Positions 21,883 through 29,546 of a stretch of 43,943 nucleotides of DNA are shown here, in pieces. The notes beneath the pieces are model-generated. The model was not told where the DNA came from. It did not search any database and saw nothing but the letters and a program-made list of their open reading frames with translations. The DNA is from Pedosphaera sp. (GTDB lineage Bacteria > Verrucomicrobiota > Verrucomicrobiia > Limisphaerales > JADLHS01), in the NCBI GenBank assembly GCA_009695195.1, contig SIBJ01000025.1:1-43943 (forward strand), written 5' to 3'. Every line of letters begins with the position of its first letter. The first letter of the stretch is position 1. A program made the position numbers and the translations under genes.

Positions 21883-22303
21883 GCAGTCCATTACTAGTTA
21901 GGCGGCACTTCGCGCGTGAAAAGAACTTGGCCGATGTGGTTTTCGGTAGCGTTGATTTGCGCTGCATTTCTGTTCTGGTGCTACGCTCACATTGAGGCTT
22001 ACTGCTTCTTCTATCCGGGCATCGACACGCAGTATGCTGCTGGGTATTCTGAGCAGGCGTTCAGCCAGATCACCACTGGCACGACGATGCAGGTAGTTCA
22101 GGAGAAGCTTGGAGCGCCATTGTATGCTCAAACGAATCGCCAGAATGGACGGCTGGAGTGGTATTACACGCTCGACGGCAAATGCAAATGGGGCGACTGG
22201 GCTTGGCTCGTGCGAGCCGTTTACTTTGCGGACGGTCGCGTGGTCGAGTTGCACAAGAGAGTCGCGTATGATTGACGTGCCACCTAATCCAGTAATAGAC
22301 TGC
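21883..22303. other. attC-like inverted repeats around a small gene (possible single gene cassette)
   Basis: Left 21883-21908 contains GCAGTC, then CATTACTA, then GTTAGGC (fits the integron core GTTRRRY), then GGCAC. Right 22277-22303 is its imperfect reverse complement (about 22 of 26), with CCTAAT in place of the RYYYAAC core and GACTGC. The enclosed gene starts 12 bases after the GTTAGGC core and stops one base before the right repeat, the spacing of an integron cassette. A full right attC (second GTTRRRY) is not found, so the site would be degenerate. Confidence 0.45.
21916..22275 (+). CDS. Small membrane-anchored BamE/SmpA-like protein
   Basis: 119 residues from GTG 21916. Seen: one N-terminal membrane segment (about 6-24) and then a short domain whose pattern (AFSQITTGTTMQVVQEKLGAPLYAQ, LEWYYTLDGKCKWGDWAW, RAVYFADGRVVELHK) resembles the BamE/SmpA/OmlA fold: the 'I..G.t...V...lG.P' turn followed by a tyrosine/tryptophan-rich sheet and a 'v.f..g.v' strand. 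There is no lipobox cysteine, so it is not a canonical BamE. The stretch is visibly poorer in GC than its neighbours and framed by attC-like repeats, so it was probably acquired. Function unknown; a periplasmic anchored domain is the safest statement. Confidence 0.65.
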   Translation: MKRTWPMWFSVALICAAFLFWCYAHIEAYCFFYPGIDTQYAAGYSEQAFSQITTGTTMQVVQEKLGAPLYAQTNRQNGRLEWYYTLDGKCKWGDWAWLVRAVYFADGRVVELHKRVAYD

Positions 22304-22396
22304 AAACTCCATTGACCGCTTTGTCCCACTTCGCAGTCGTTCAGAATTCTTTCATGGCAATTCGCTTCGTTCGTGGCTAGATTCCGGCAGAACTTT

Positions 22397-22933
22397 ATGC
22401 AAGCCACCACTTCAGTTGAATTGAAACGCGATTGCGCCGCCGTCCAGATTCCGGCGGGCACGGGCGTCACGTTGCCCGCGGGCACGGCCGTGGACATCAC
22501 GCAAACGCTCGGCGGCAGTTACACAGTTCACGCGCCGGGCGGTTTGTTCCGCATCGCGCCGCAGGACGCGGACGCGCTCGGGCTGGAACGACCCACCGAG
22601 TCCGCCGCGGCGGCCGGCGCGGTGGATGAGAAGCTGGTCTGGGACACGTTGCGGACGTGTTTTGATCCCGAGATTCCCGTGAACATCGTGGACCTCGGCC
22701 TCGTTTACGACATGCAACTCGCGAAGCTGCCGAGCGGCAACGCGCGCGTGGACGTGAAGATGACGCTCACCGCGCCGGGTTGCGGCATGGGCCCGGCCAT
22801 CGCCGGCGACGCGCAGGTGAAGTTGCTGAGTCTCCCCGGCGTGGACGACGCGCGCGTGGAGATCGTCTGGGAGCCGCAATGGCATCACTCGATGATCACG
22901 CCGGAGGGGAAGAAGGTTTTGGGGTTGGAGTGA
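22397..22933 (+). CDS. sufT: SufT-like iron-sulfur cluster maturation protein (DUF59/MIP18 fold)
   Basis: 178 residues, cytoplasmic. Seen: an N-terminal extension (residues 1-65) with PAGTGVTLPAGTAVDITQTLGGSYTV, typical of the SufT group, then the DUF59 domain (about 80-175) with DPEIPVNIVDLGLVYDM and MTLTAPGCGMGPAIAGD, including the conserved cysteine, and the C-terminal VEIVWEPQWHHSMITPEGKK. SufT helps mature Fe-S proteins alongside SUF. No suf genes are visible next to it. The start at ATG 22397 is preferred over GTG 22373, since similarity begins right after it. Confidence 0.9.
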   Translation: MQATTSVELKRDCAAVQIPAGTGVTLPAGTAVDITQTLGGSYTVHAPGGLFRIAPQDADALGLERPTESAAAAGAVDEKLVWDTLRTCFDPEIPVNIVDLGLVYDMQLAKLPSGNARVDVKMTLTAPGCGMGPAIAGDAQVKLLSLPGVDDARVEIVWEPQWHHSMITPEGKKVLGLE

Positions 22934-22942
22934 TGGGGAAAA

Positions 22943-23048
22943 ACTAACAACGAACAACCAACATCGAACATCCAACAACCAATTCGAAACCGCGCGCGGG
23001 CCAGGCTTCATTGGATGTTGGATGTTCGATGTTGGTTGTTGGATGTTT
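22943..23048. repeat. ACATCGA word-repeat inverted pair
   Basis: Left arm 22943-22984 (words AACAACGA, ACATCGAAC, ATCCAACAACC) and right arm 23010-23048 (TTGGATG, TTCGATG, TTGGTTG) are complementary nearly throughout. It lies between the sufT stop and the convergent tRNA-Ala gene, and could serve as a terminator-like structure there, but no T tract follows. Confidence 0.75.
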
Positions 23049-23155
23049 CCGAAAAAAAACCTGGCATTGATGGAGGAATGCCCGGCCCGCCTACGCTGCG
23101 CTTGCTTTCATCCTGCTGGCTCGCCGAGCCGCAGCGCGAAGCGCAGGGCGAAGGC

Positions 23156-23231
23156 TGGTGGAGCCGAAGGGATTCGAACCCATGACCCCCACAATGCCAT
23201 TGTGGTGCTCTACCAACTGAGCTACGACCCC
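23156..23231 (-). tRNA. tRNA-Ala (anticodon GGC)
   Basis: 76 bases including an encoded CCA (23156-23158). Acceptor GGGGTCG/CGGCTCC (with wobble pairs), D arm GCTC...GAGC, anticodon stem CCACA/TGTGG with loop ATGGCAT giving GGC, and T arm with GGTTCGAATCC. All arms close. Confidence 0.95.
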
Positions 23232-23290
23232 AGCCAAGCGACGCAGAGACTAAAGCAGCGTCGCGGATTGTCAAAACCAATTCCCGGCGA

Positions 23291-23743
23291 TCACTTCTCC
23301 GCTTTCGGAGTTTCGGTTTTCTCCGGCTTAGCTTCCGGCTTCGACGACAACACCGTGAGTTGGTTCGTGCTCAGAATCACGACCTGCGGCTTGCCGTTGT
23401 AATCCTCGACCTTGCCGGAAATCTGCACGGTCTTGCCGACAAGTTTGTCGAGGTTGGTGAACGAACCCGCGTTCTTCGCGAAGAGAACGGCGGTGAAGGT
23501 CTGGTTCGGGAACGGCTTGTCGAAGTTGATGTGCGTGATCGTGTCCGTCTGCTTCACACCCGATACCTTGCCGACGAGCTTCGCATTTTTCCCGACCAGC
23601 GTCGCCGCTTCCGCAGTCTTGAATTTTTTGCCGGCGTCGTCTTTCGGCGATTCGGCTTTGGCGTCGGAGCTTTTATCCGACTGCGCGAGGGACGCGGCCA
23701 GCGAGAGCGCGAGGGCGAAACTGAACAACAGATTTTTCTTCAT
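23291..23743 (-). CDS. Secreted OB-fold-like protein
   Basis: 150 residues with a signal peptide (MKKNLLFSFALALSLAASLAQ), so it is exported. The mature part begins with a Lys/Asp-rich linker, then a domain of about 85 residues with AATLVGKNAKLVGKVSGVKQ, THINFDKPFPNQTFTAVLFAK and LVGKTVQISGKVEDYNGKPQVVI, the strand pattern of an OB fold close to the nucleic-acid-binding 'tRNA_anti' type. It ends with a Lys/Glu/Pro tail. A partner or ligand is not known. ATG 23743 is chosen because it gives the signal peptide; upstream in-frame sequence looks non-coding. Confidence 0.8.
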   Translation of the reverse strand: MKKNLLFSFALALSLAASLAQSDKSSDAKAESPKDDAGKKFKTAEAATLVGKNAKLVGKVSGVKQTDTITHINFDKPFPNQTFTAVLFAKNAGSFTNLDKLVGKTVQISGKVEDYNGKPQVVILSTNQLTVLSSKPEAKPEKTETPKAEK

Positions 23744-23935
23744 GGCCGGATTCAACACGGGAATCGCCCTGCGGCACAAGCGGATTCTGCCCCGCGACCG
23801 TAGCGGCGCCTCGGGAGAGCGCCGCCGTTTATCTCCTGAATTGCGGCGCTCTGCTACGAGGTATTTCGCCATCATTTGACTCGCAAAAGCGCCCGGTTCG
23901 TGGCATCAGTATCGGCAGTCCGACGAACAAAACCA

Positions 23936-24865
23936 GTGAAGCCATCGCCTCGTTTGAAAAGAATTTTGCGCGCAACTTTGTTCGCCGGCTGTCTTGCCGT
24001 CACCACCGGCGCTTTCGCCCAGGAGGCCAACTTGAAAATCATCCACGAAAAAACCGACGCCCGTCTGAAAGAAATCGCCGCGCGCTCGCGGGGCGCGCTG
24101 GGACTCCTGGCGCTCGACCTGACCAGCGGCGAACGCTTCGCGCTGAACGAGAACCTCACCTTCCCGCAGGCCAGCGCCATCAAGATCGCGATCCTGATGG
24201 AGGTTTACAAACAGGCCGGTGAAGGAAAATTCAAACTCACCGACACGCGCCGCATCGAGAAGAAGGACAAAACCGCCGGCAGCGGAGTGCTCCAAGAACT
24301 CGGCGACGGCACGGTGCAACTCAGCATCCACGATCTGTGCGTGTTGATGATTCTCGTGAGCGACAACACCGCCACGAACCTGCTGCTCGATCTCGTCGGG
24401 ATGGAAAACCTCAACCACACGCTCGAAGCGCTCGGCTTCAAGCAGACGCGCGTGCGCCGCCGGATGCTGGACACGGTCGCGTCGTGGCGCGGGGACGAAA
24501 ACATTTCCACGCCCGCCGAGGCCGCGCGCATCATGGAGCTTTTGTTCAAAGGCGAATTTGTCAGCCGGCACGTTTGCGACGAAATCATCGCGATCTTGAA
24601 AAAGACCAAGCCCACCAATCTCAAATCCGGTTTGCCGGCGGACGTGGTCATCGCGAACAAGCCCGGCTCGATCTCGGGCGTGGCGACCGAGTGGGCGATT
24701 GTTTATCTCAAGGACCGGCCTTACGTTGCGGTCGTGATGGAAAATTACGGCCTCGAAGACGACGCGCCGACCGCGATGAAGGAAATCTCCCGCGCGCTGC
24801 ACGAATATTTTTCCCGCCTCGCCCGGGCCACGCCACACGGGACGTATGTTGAAAAGCCGAAATGA
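23936..24865 (+). CDS. Class A beta-lactamase-like serine hydrolase, probably lacking the deacylating Glu
   Basis: 309 residues from GTG 23936 with a signal peptide (to about AFAQ, residue 29); periplasmic. Seen: S80-A-I-K83 (SxxK), the GSGVL turn (116-120), S142-D-N144 and K242-P-G244 in place of KTG, all in class A order. The omega-loop region (about 174-192, RRMLDTVASWRGDENISTP) has no match to ExxLN, so the general base needed for fast antibiotic hydrolysis appears to be absent. It may act on peptidoglycan peptides or as a slow hydrolase instead. GTG 23900 and TTG 23876 are alternative starts. The stop lies inside the 5' end of the next gene. Confidence 0.85.
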   Translation: MKPSPRLKRILRATLFAGCLAVTTGAFAQEANLKIIHEKTDARLKEIAARSRGALGLLALDLTSGERFALNENLTFPQASAIKIAILMEVYKQAGEGKFKLTDTRRIEKKDKTAGSGVLQELGDGTVQLSIHDLCVLMILVSDNTATNLLLDLVGMENLNHTLEALGFKQTRVRRRMLDTVASWRGDENISTPAEAARIMELLFKGEFVSRHVCDEIIAILKKTKPTNLKSGLPADVVIANKPGSISGVATEWAIVYLKDRPYVAVVMENYGLEDDAPTAMKEISRALHEYFSRLARATPHGTYVEKPK

Positions 24866-27083
24866 AAGTGCCAGGCGCGGAGTGTCAGGTGTCAGGTGTT
24901 TCACCTTTTGGATGACTTGGCTTTGGCTCGCGTCGGCGGTGGCTCAAACTCTCAACGTCCCGCCGCGCCCCGCTGGCGCGATGACGGGGAGACAGTTCAC
25001 CAATGTCATTGCGAGCACGCCGTCGCCAAGCAGTTCCTTTTCGGACCGGGAGAATTGGATCTTCTACCAGGTGATCAATGGAAATGTGCCGAACTGGATG
25101 CGCACGTTGAAACCGATCAACGCGTCTTACTCCGGGCACACCGCGACGTATTACGTCGCACCCGACTATCTCGCCATCGGCTCGGACCAGGATTATTTCC
25201 TCATGCCAACCACGCCGCTGCTCGCGCAACGCCTCGGCGAACGGCTCGGTTGCACGCTGCCGACGCGCAAGATGGTCGGCGCCATCTGGACCAATGCGGC
25301 CGTCAAATTGGCTCCGCAAACATTCAATCCCGGCGCTCCCGACTTTTACGACATCTTAAGCCTTGAAGTTTTTGGGGGCGAGAATGTCGCAGTCCGTTCA
25401 AAACGCGACCTTCAAACGAATTCCCAGCCCTTCGGCGCGCTCGTCGGCGGCGACAAAAAGGACGTCATCATCTCATCGTTGATTTATTCGAACCTGACCG
25501 GCGGCGTTCCCAAGCCGGTGGTCATTTATGGGTGGCATCAACTGTCACCCTACGGTGTTCCGATTCAGGGCGCGGTCAATGTCCACGAGGAAAGTTACGC
25601 CGATTACTCGCATGGCACGCGGCTCGTGCAAATGAATCTGACCGTGGATGGTGGCGCGAACACCGTGACCAACGTCCTGACCAGCGCCACGCTGGCGGGC
25701 TTGCTCAGCGATGAAACCATCTCGCCCTCATTCACCATTCCCCTGCCCCGTTACACCGTGCCGGCCTTTCCGCCCGTTGTGATGCTCCCGCCGCGCAGTC
25801 AAACGGTCAGCACTGGCGTCAACGTCACGTTCACCACGGCAGCCATCGGCGATTTGCCACTGGCGTACCGGTGGCAATTCAATGGCGCCAACATCGTGGG
25901 CGCGACGAATGACACGTTGACGGTGAGCAACGTGACGCCGGCGGGCGCTGGGAATTATTCGGTCATCGTCACCAACAACGCTGGCGTCACCAACAGCCGC
26001 GCCGCGATTTTGCGCATCCGAACAAATTCGTTTCCCGTCATGTTCGCGGACGATTTCGAGACCAACAGTTCCGCGAACTGGAATTTGTTTTTCGGCACGA
26101 CCAATGGCATCACCGATTACGACGTGGATTGGGCGTATGATTTCAGCCTCTCGCCCTGCTCTTTCAACGGGCTGACCGCCCTGATTCCGCCCGCGCCGAA
26201 TTCACCGGATGGCAGCACGCGCGCGTTGCGCCTGGCGGTCAACCAAAACGATACGAACGCCGTCATCGCCGCCGTGAGCTTGTATCCCAAGAACCGCTTT
26301 TTCTCGGGCAACTTCGCGCTCAAGTTCGATCTGTGGCTTCACTATCCCGGCGGTGCCGGCGGCTCCGGCGCCGGCGTCGCGGGCAGCACGCAACACGCGA
26401 CCTTCGGCCTCAACCACCTCGGCACGAATGTGAATTGGGCCGCGCCCTCGGCAACCGCCAGTGACGGACTGTGGTTCGGCGTGGATGGTGAAGGCGGCGA
26501 CAGCAAGGACTACCGTGCTTACGCCGGGAATCTCGCGGGAACACAAACCGATCTCGTCGCTGCGGGCACGAGCGGCCTCACGGCGTCAAACAACGTCGCG
26601 ACAATTTTCCAGAATCTTTTCCCCACCTCACGCTTCGAGACCGGCGGCGCACCGGGGAAAAATTGGGTTGAAGTCGAAGTGCGTTACACGAACAACGCGG
26701 TGATGTGGCTGATGTATGGCACGGTCATCGCACAGCGCAACAACTCCACGACGTTCACCAACGGAAATATCATGATCGGGTTGATGGACGTGTTCAATTC
26801 CATCGCCGCGCCGGCGCGTGATTCGTTCGTGCTGTTCGACAACTTGCGCGTGGAAAACCTGACGCCCACGCCGATCCGCTTCCAGTCCGCCACGCGCCTG
26901 CCGAACGGACAGGTTTCGCTCCTGCTCACGAACGTCCCCGGCGACAACTACTGGCTTGACGCCTCCACGAACCTGACCGCGTGGCAGCAGATCGCATTCG
27001 TCTCCGCGACGAACAGCACGTTCACGCTGGTGGACTCAAACGCGACAAGCTTTTCTTCCCGTTACTATCGCGCCCGCCGGTAA
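24846..27083 (+). CDS. Large secreted protein with an Ig-like domain
   Basis: 745 residues. Seen: a signal peptide (hydrophobic about 17-33, cleavage near AVAQ), an N-terminal region of about 280 residues that I do not recognise, one Ig-like I-set domain (about 315-395; LPPRSQTVSTGVNVTF, YRWQFNGANIVGATNDTLTV, NYSVIVTNNAG), a region with Trp/Gly-rich beta pattern resembling a lectin/concanavalin-like fold (about 400-670; no catalytic residues evident), and a C-terminal sheet (LPNGQVSLLLTNVPGDNYWLDASTNLTAWQQI) common at the end of verrucomicrobial exported proteins. Asn/Thr-rich. The first 22 residues come from a TGTCAGG word repeat; ATG 24912 is an alternative start. Probably surface or extracellular; the role is unknown. 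Confidence 0.82.
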   Translation: MLKSRNESARRGVSGVRCFTFWMTWLWLASAVAQTLNVPPRPAGAMTGRQFTNVIASTPSPSSSFSDRENWIFYQVINGNVPNWMRTLKPINASYSGHTATYYVAPDYLAIGSDQDYFLMPTTPLLAQRLGERLGCTLPTRKMVGAIWTNAAVKLAPQTFNPGAPDFYDILSLEVFGGENVAVRSKRDLQTNSQPFGALVGGDKKDVIISSLIYSNLTGGVPKPVVIYGWHQLSPYGVPIQGAVNVHEESYADYSHGTRLVQMNLTVDGGANTVTNVLTSATLAGLLSDETISPSFTIPLPRYTVPAFPPVVMLPPRSQTVSTGVNVTFTTAAIGDLPLAYRWQFNGANIVGATNDTLTVSNVTPAGAGNYSVIVTNNAGVTNSRAAILRIRTNSFPVMFADDFETNSSANWNLFFGTTNGITDYDVDWAYDFSLSPCSFNGLTALIPPAPNSPDGSTRALRLAVNQNDTNAVIAAVSLYPKNRFFSGNFALKFDLWLHYPGGAGGSGAGVAGSTQHATFGLNHLGTNVNWAAPSATASDGLWFGVDGEGGDSKDYRAYAGNLAGTQTDLVAAGTSGLTASNNVATIFQNLFPTSRFETGGAPGKNWVEVEVRYTNNAVMWLMYGTVIAQRNNSTTFTNGNIMIGLMDVFNSIAAPARDSFVLFDNLRVENLTPTPIRFQSATRLPNGQVSLLLTNVPGDNYWLDASTNLTAWQQIAFVSATNSTFTLVDSNATSFSSRYYRARR

Positions 27084-27131
27084 AAAGATTTTTTCTCCCG
27101 TTCCACTTCGTAGTCGGGTATTCCTTTTCGC

Positions 27132-27914
27132 ATGGCGTTTTCGTTGAAAGACAAATGGGTGCTCATCACCGGCGCATCGAGCGGCTTCGGCGCGGCGGCG
27201 GCCAAGGCGTTCGGCGCGGAAGGCGCAAAACTTTTGCTCGGCGCGCGGCGGGTTGATCGCTTGCAACAAGCCGCCGCAGAGGCGAAGCAAGCCGGCGCGA
27301 GCGAAGCGCATTTTCATCCGCTCGACGTGAGCCTCACCGCGAGTGTCGAGGAATTCGCAATGTGGGCGCGCGGGAGAATCGGCGGCGCGAAACTCCACGT
27401 CCTCATCAACAACGCCGGCGGCGCGCTCGGGATCGAACCGGTGGCCGAAGGCAGGGACGAAGATTGGGAGGCGATGATGCAGTCGAACGTGCTCGGCGTG
27501 CTCCGCATGACGCGGGCGGCGCTGCCGTTGATGGCGCATCACGACGGCGCTTCGATCATCAGCGTCGGCTCGAACGCGTCGCGCAACACCTACGAAGGCG
27601 GCGCGGCGTACAGCGCGGCGAAAGCGGGCGAACTCCAGATCATGCGGACATTGCGGCTCGAACTGAACGGCACGGGCATCCGCGTCAGCAGCGTTGATCC
27701 CGGTCTCGCCCGAACTGAGTTCTCCCTCGTGCGCTTCCGCGGCGATGCGGCGCGCGCGGAGAAACCTTACGAGGGAACAATCCCGCTTGTGGCGGAAGAT
27801 GTCGCGGAAATTCTCCTGTTCGTCGCGAGCCGTCCGGCGCACGTGAACATTGACGAACTGGTCGTGAAGCCCGTGGATCAGGCGGCGATGCACAAAATCT
27901 ATCGCCGAAAATGA
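27132..27914 (+). CDS. Short-chain dehydrogenase/reductase (SDR)
   Basis: 260 residues, Rossmann-fold NAD(P)-dependent oxidoreductase. Seen: cofactor loop T13-GASSGFG-20, basic LLGARRVDRL after beta-2 (favours NADP), NNAGG at 93-97, and the catalytic set Ser147 or Ser150, Tyr160 and Lys164 (YSAAKAG). PGLARTEFSLVRF and the C-terminal ending resemble the YdfG/serine-3-dehydrogenase type, which acts on 3-hydroxy acids; the substrate remains a guess. Starts at ATG 27132, 48 bases after the Ig-domain gene; convergent with the esterase gene. Confidence 0.92.
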   Translation: MAFSLKDKWVLITGASSGFGAAAAKAFGAEGAKLLLGARRVDRLQQAAAEAKQAGASEAHFHPLDVSLTASVEEFAMWARGRIGGAKLHVLINNAGGALGIEPVAEGRDEDWEAMMQSNVLGVLRMTRAALPLMAHHDGASIISVGSNASRNTYEGGAAYSAAKAGELQIMRTLRLELNGTGIRVSSVDPGLARTEFSLVRFRGDAARAEKPYEGTIPLVAEDVAEILLFVASRPAHVNIDELVVKPVDQAAMHKIYRRK

Positions 27915-27965
27915 CAAATGAAGAATGGCTCGATTGACCATTCGTCATTTTGTCATTCGTCATTG
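27910..27965. repeat. AATGAC word-repeat hairpin between convergent genes
   Basis: 27910-27928 and 27938-27957 pair over about 19 bases around a nine-base loop, followed by another copy of CGTCATT. The first arm includes the SDR stop codon. Its position between two converging genes fits a bidirectional terminator, and it is built from the same kind of short words as the other repeat hairpins in this window. Confidence 0.7.
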
Positions 27966-27978
27966 CGAAAACCCGTCC

Positions 27979-29478
27979 TCACTTCTTCACCGCCGTGATC
28001 ATCGGAAAATCATCCGTGCGGAAGGGCGACGCGGGCAAACCGTCCTTGTTCCAAAAGTTCACCACCGGACAATTCGCCCAGCCGTAGCGCACCGCGACGG
28101 GTTTGGCCACCTGCGGGCTGCTGACCACCACGGTGTCGCCGGCGATTTCGGCCTTGCCCCAGACAAAATTCTTGTCCTCGCCACAGATCGCGAAACCCTT
28201 CAACTCGCCGTCGCGCGCTTCCAGTCCCTTGCCGACGTGACCGAAGTGCAGCACCGCTTTGTCGGCTTTGACTTCCAGCTTGCGATATTGCGGGCCGGAG
28301 AATTCGATCTTTTCACCGTAAGCAATCCCACGCGCCGCGAGCGCCAGCCGCGCGCCGACGGGCTGTTTCTTTTTCGGATGAATGTCCTTCGGATCGCCGA
28401 CATCGGTGATGACTGCCATGCCGACGGCGGGCAATTTCGTGGTCGCGAGCAACTGGGCTTCGCGCAACTCGGCCCAGGCGCTCTCCTCCGGTTGCTCCTT
28501 GACGGCGGTGAACGGCGCAAGCTGAACGCACAGGAACGTGAAATCGTTCCCCCAATCGCGCCGCCAGCCGCGGATCATGTCCGCGAACAGCGAGCGATAC
28601 TGCTCCGCGCGCCCGGCGTTCGATTCGCCCTGATACCAGATCGCACCCTTGATCGCGAACGGAACGAGCGGCGCGATCATGCCGTTGTAAAGTTCGGACG
28701 GCTTCCACCCCAGGCCCGGCGCGGCCTTCTTGAATTCCTGTTTGCCCGCTTCGGCTTCAGCCTTTTCCTTGGCCCAGGCCGCGAGCGCGTCGCGATAATT
28801 TTTTTCCGCGGTCGCGTACGTGTCGAGGACTTCCGTTTGGTAGCGACCGCTGATTTCCAGCGCCTCGCGGCTCATCCACGCTTCCGCCGGCGAACCGCCC
28901 CAGTCCGTCTCGATCATTCCCACCGGCACTTTGCGCGCGGCCTGCAGGTCGCGCCCGAAATAATATCCCACCGCGGAGAACCCGGGCACGGCCTGCGGCG
29001 AACACACCTGCCACGACGCTTTGATCTTCACCGTCGGCGAATCGGATTTCATCTTCGGCACGTGGAAAAGCCGGATGAGCGTGTTCGTGGCGGACGCGAT
29101 GTCGTCGTCGGGTTGGAAGGCTTGCCGCAACGGCCACTCCATGTTCGATTGCCCGCTCGCCACCCAGACTTCGCCGACGAGCACGTTCGTGAGCGGGAGC
29201 GTGTGCTGCTTGGTGCCGACGGTGAGCGTGTCCGGCCCGCCGGCTTTGAGCGCGCGCAATTTCAGCGACCACTTCAAATTATGCGTCGTGGCGGAAACCG
29301 TTTGCCCGCGGAACTTCACCGTCACCACGTCGCCTTCGTGCGCCCAGCCCCAGACGGTGACGGGCACACCCTGTTGCAAAACCATGTTGTCCGAAAAAAA
29401 TGCCGGCAGTTGAACGTGCGCGCGGACGGTGGCGGCGAGAAAAACAAAAAGCGCGCCGAGTGAGGTTCGTTTCATCAT
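27979..29478 (-). CDS. Sialate O-acetylesterase-like SGNH hydrolase
   Basis: 499 residues with a signal peptide (MMKRTSLGALFVFLAATVRA), so it is exported. It belongs to the SASA/DUF303 group that removes O-acetyl groups from sialic acids and other acetylated glycans. Seen: the N-terminal beta domain LPAFFSDNMVLQQGVPVTVWGWA, nucleophile motif ASGQS111NMEW, GMIETDWGGSPAEAW, AIWYQGESNA, the catalytic D-x-H region TDVGDPKDIHP, and a C-terminal sheet domain with VRYGWANCPVVNFWNKDGLPASPFRTD, which is highly typical of the group. ATG 29475 is an alternative start. Such enzymes are common in polysaccharide-degrading Verrucomicrobia. Confidence 0.93.
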   Translation of the reverse strand: MMKRTSLGALFVFLAATVRAHVQLPAFFSDNMVLQQGVPVTVWGWAHEGDVVTVKFRGQTVSATTHNLKWSLKLRALKAGGPDTLTVGTKQHTLPLTNVLVGEVWVASGQSNMEWPLRQAFQPDDDIASATNTLIRLFHVPKMKSDSPTVKIKASWQVCSPQAVPGFSAVGYYFGRDLQAARKVPVGMIETDWGGSPAEAWMSREALEISGRYQTEVLDTYATAEKNYRDALAAWAKEKAEAEAGKQEFKKAAPGLGWKPSELYNGMIAPLVPFAIKGAIWYQGESNAGRAEQYRSLFADMIRGWRRDWGNDFTFLCVQLAPFTAVKEQPEESAWAELREAQLLATTKLPAVGMAVITDVGDPKDIHPKKKQPVGARLALAARGIAYGEKIEFSGPQYRKLEVKADKAVLHFGHVGKGLEARDGELKGFAICGEDKNFVWGKAEIAGDTVVVSSPQVAKPVAVRYGWANCPVVNFWNKDGLPASPFRTDDFPMITAVKK

Positions 29479-29546
29479 GCGGCGTAGTGCAACGAAACTT
29501 TCCGACCCGGTCAATGGAAAATTTCCCGGCGGGTGATGACGCCGGC

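Noticed and set aside
22277..22396. Complete attC site downstream of the BamE-like gene
   Set aside because: GACTGC and GCAGTC can pair across about 30 bases, but no GTTRRRY core follows at the right distance, so a complete site is not claimed.
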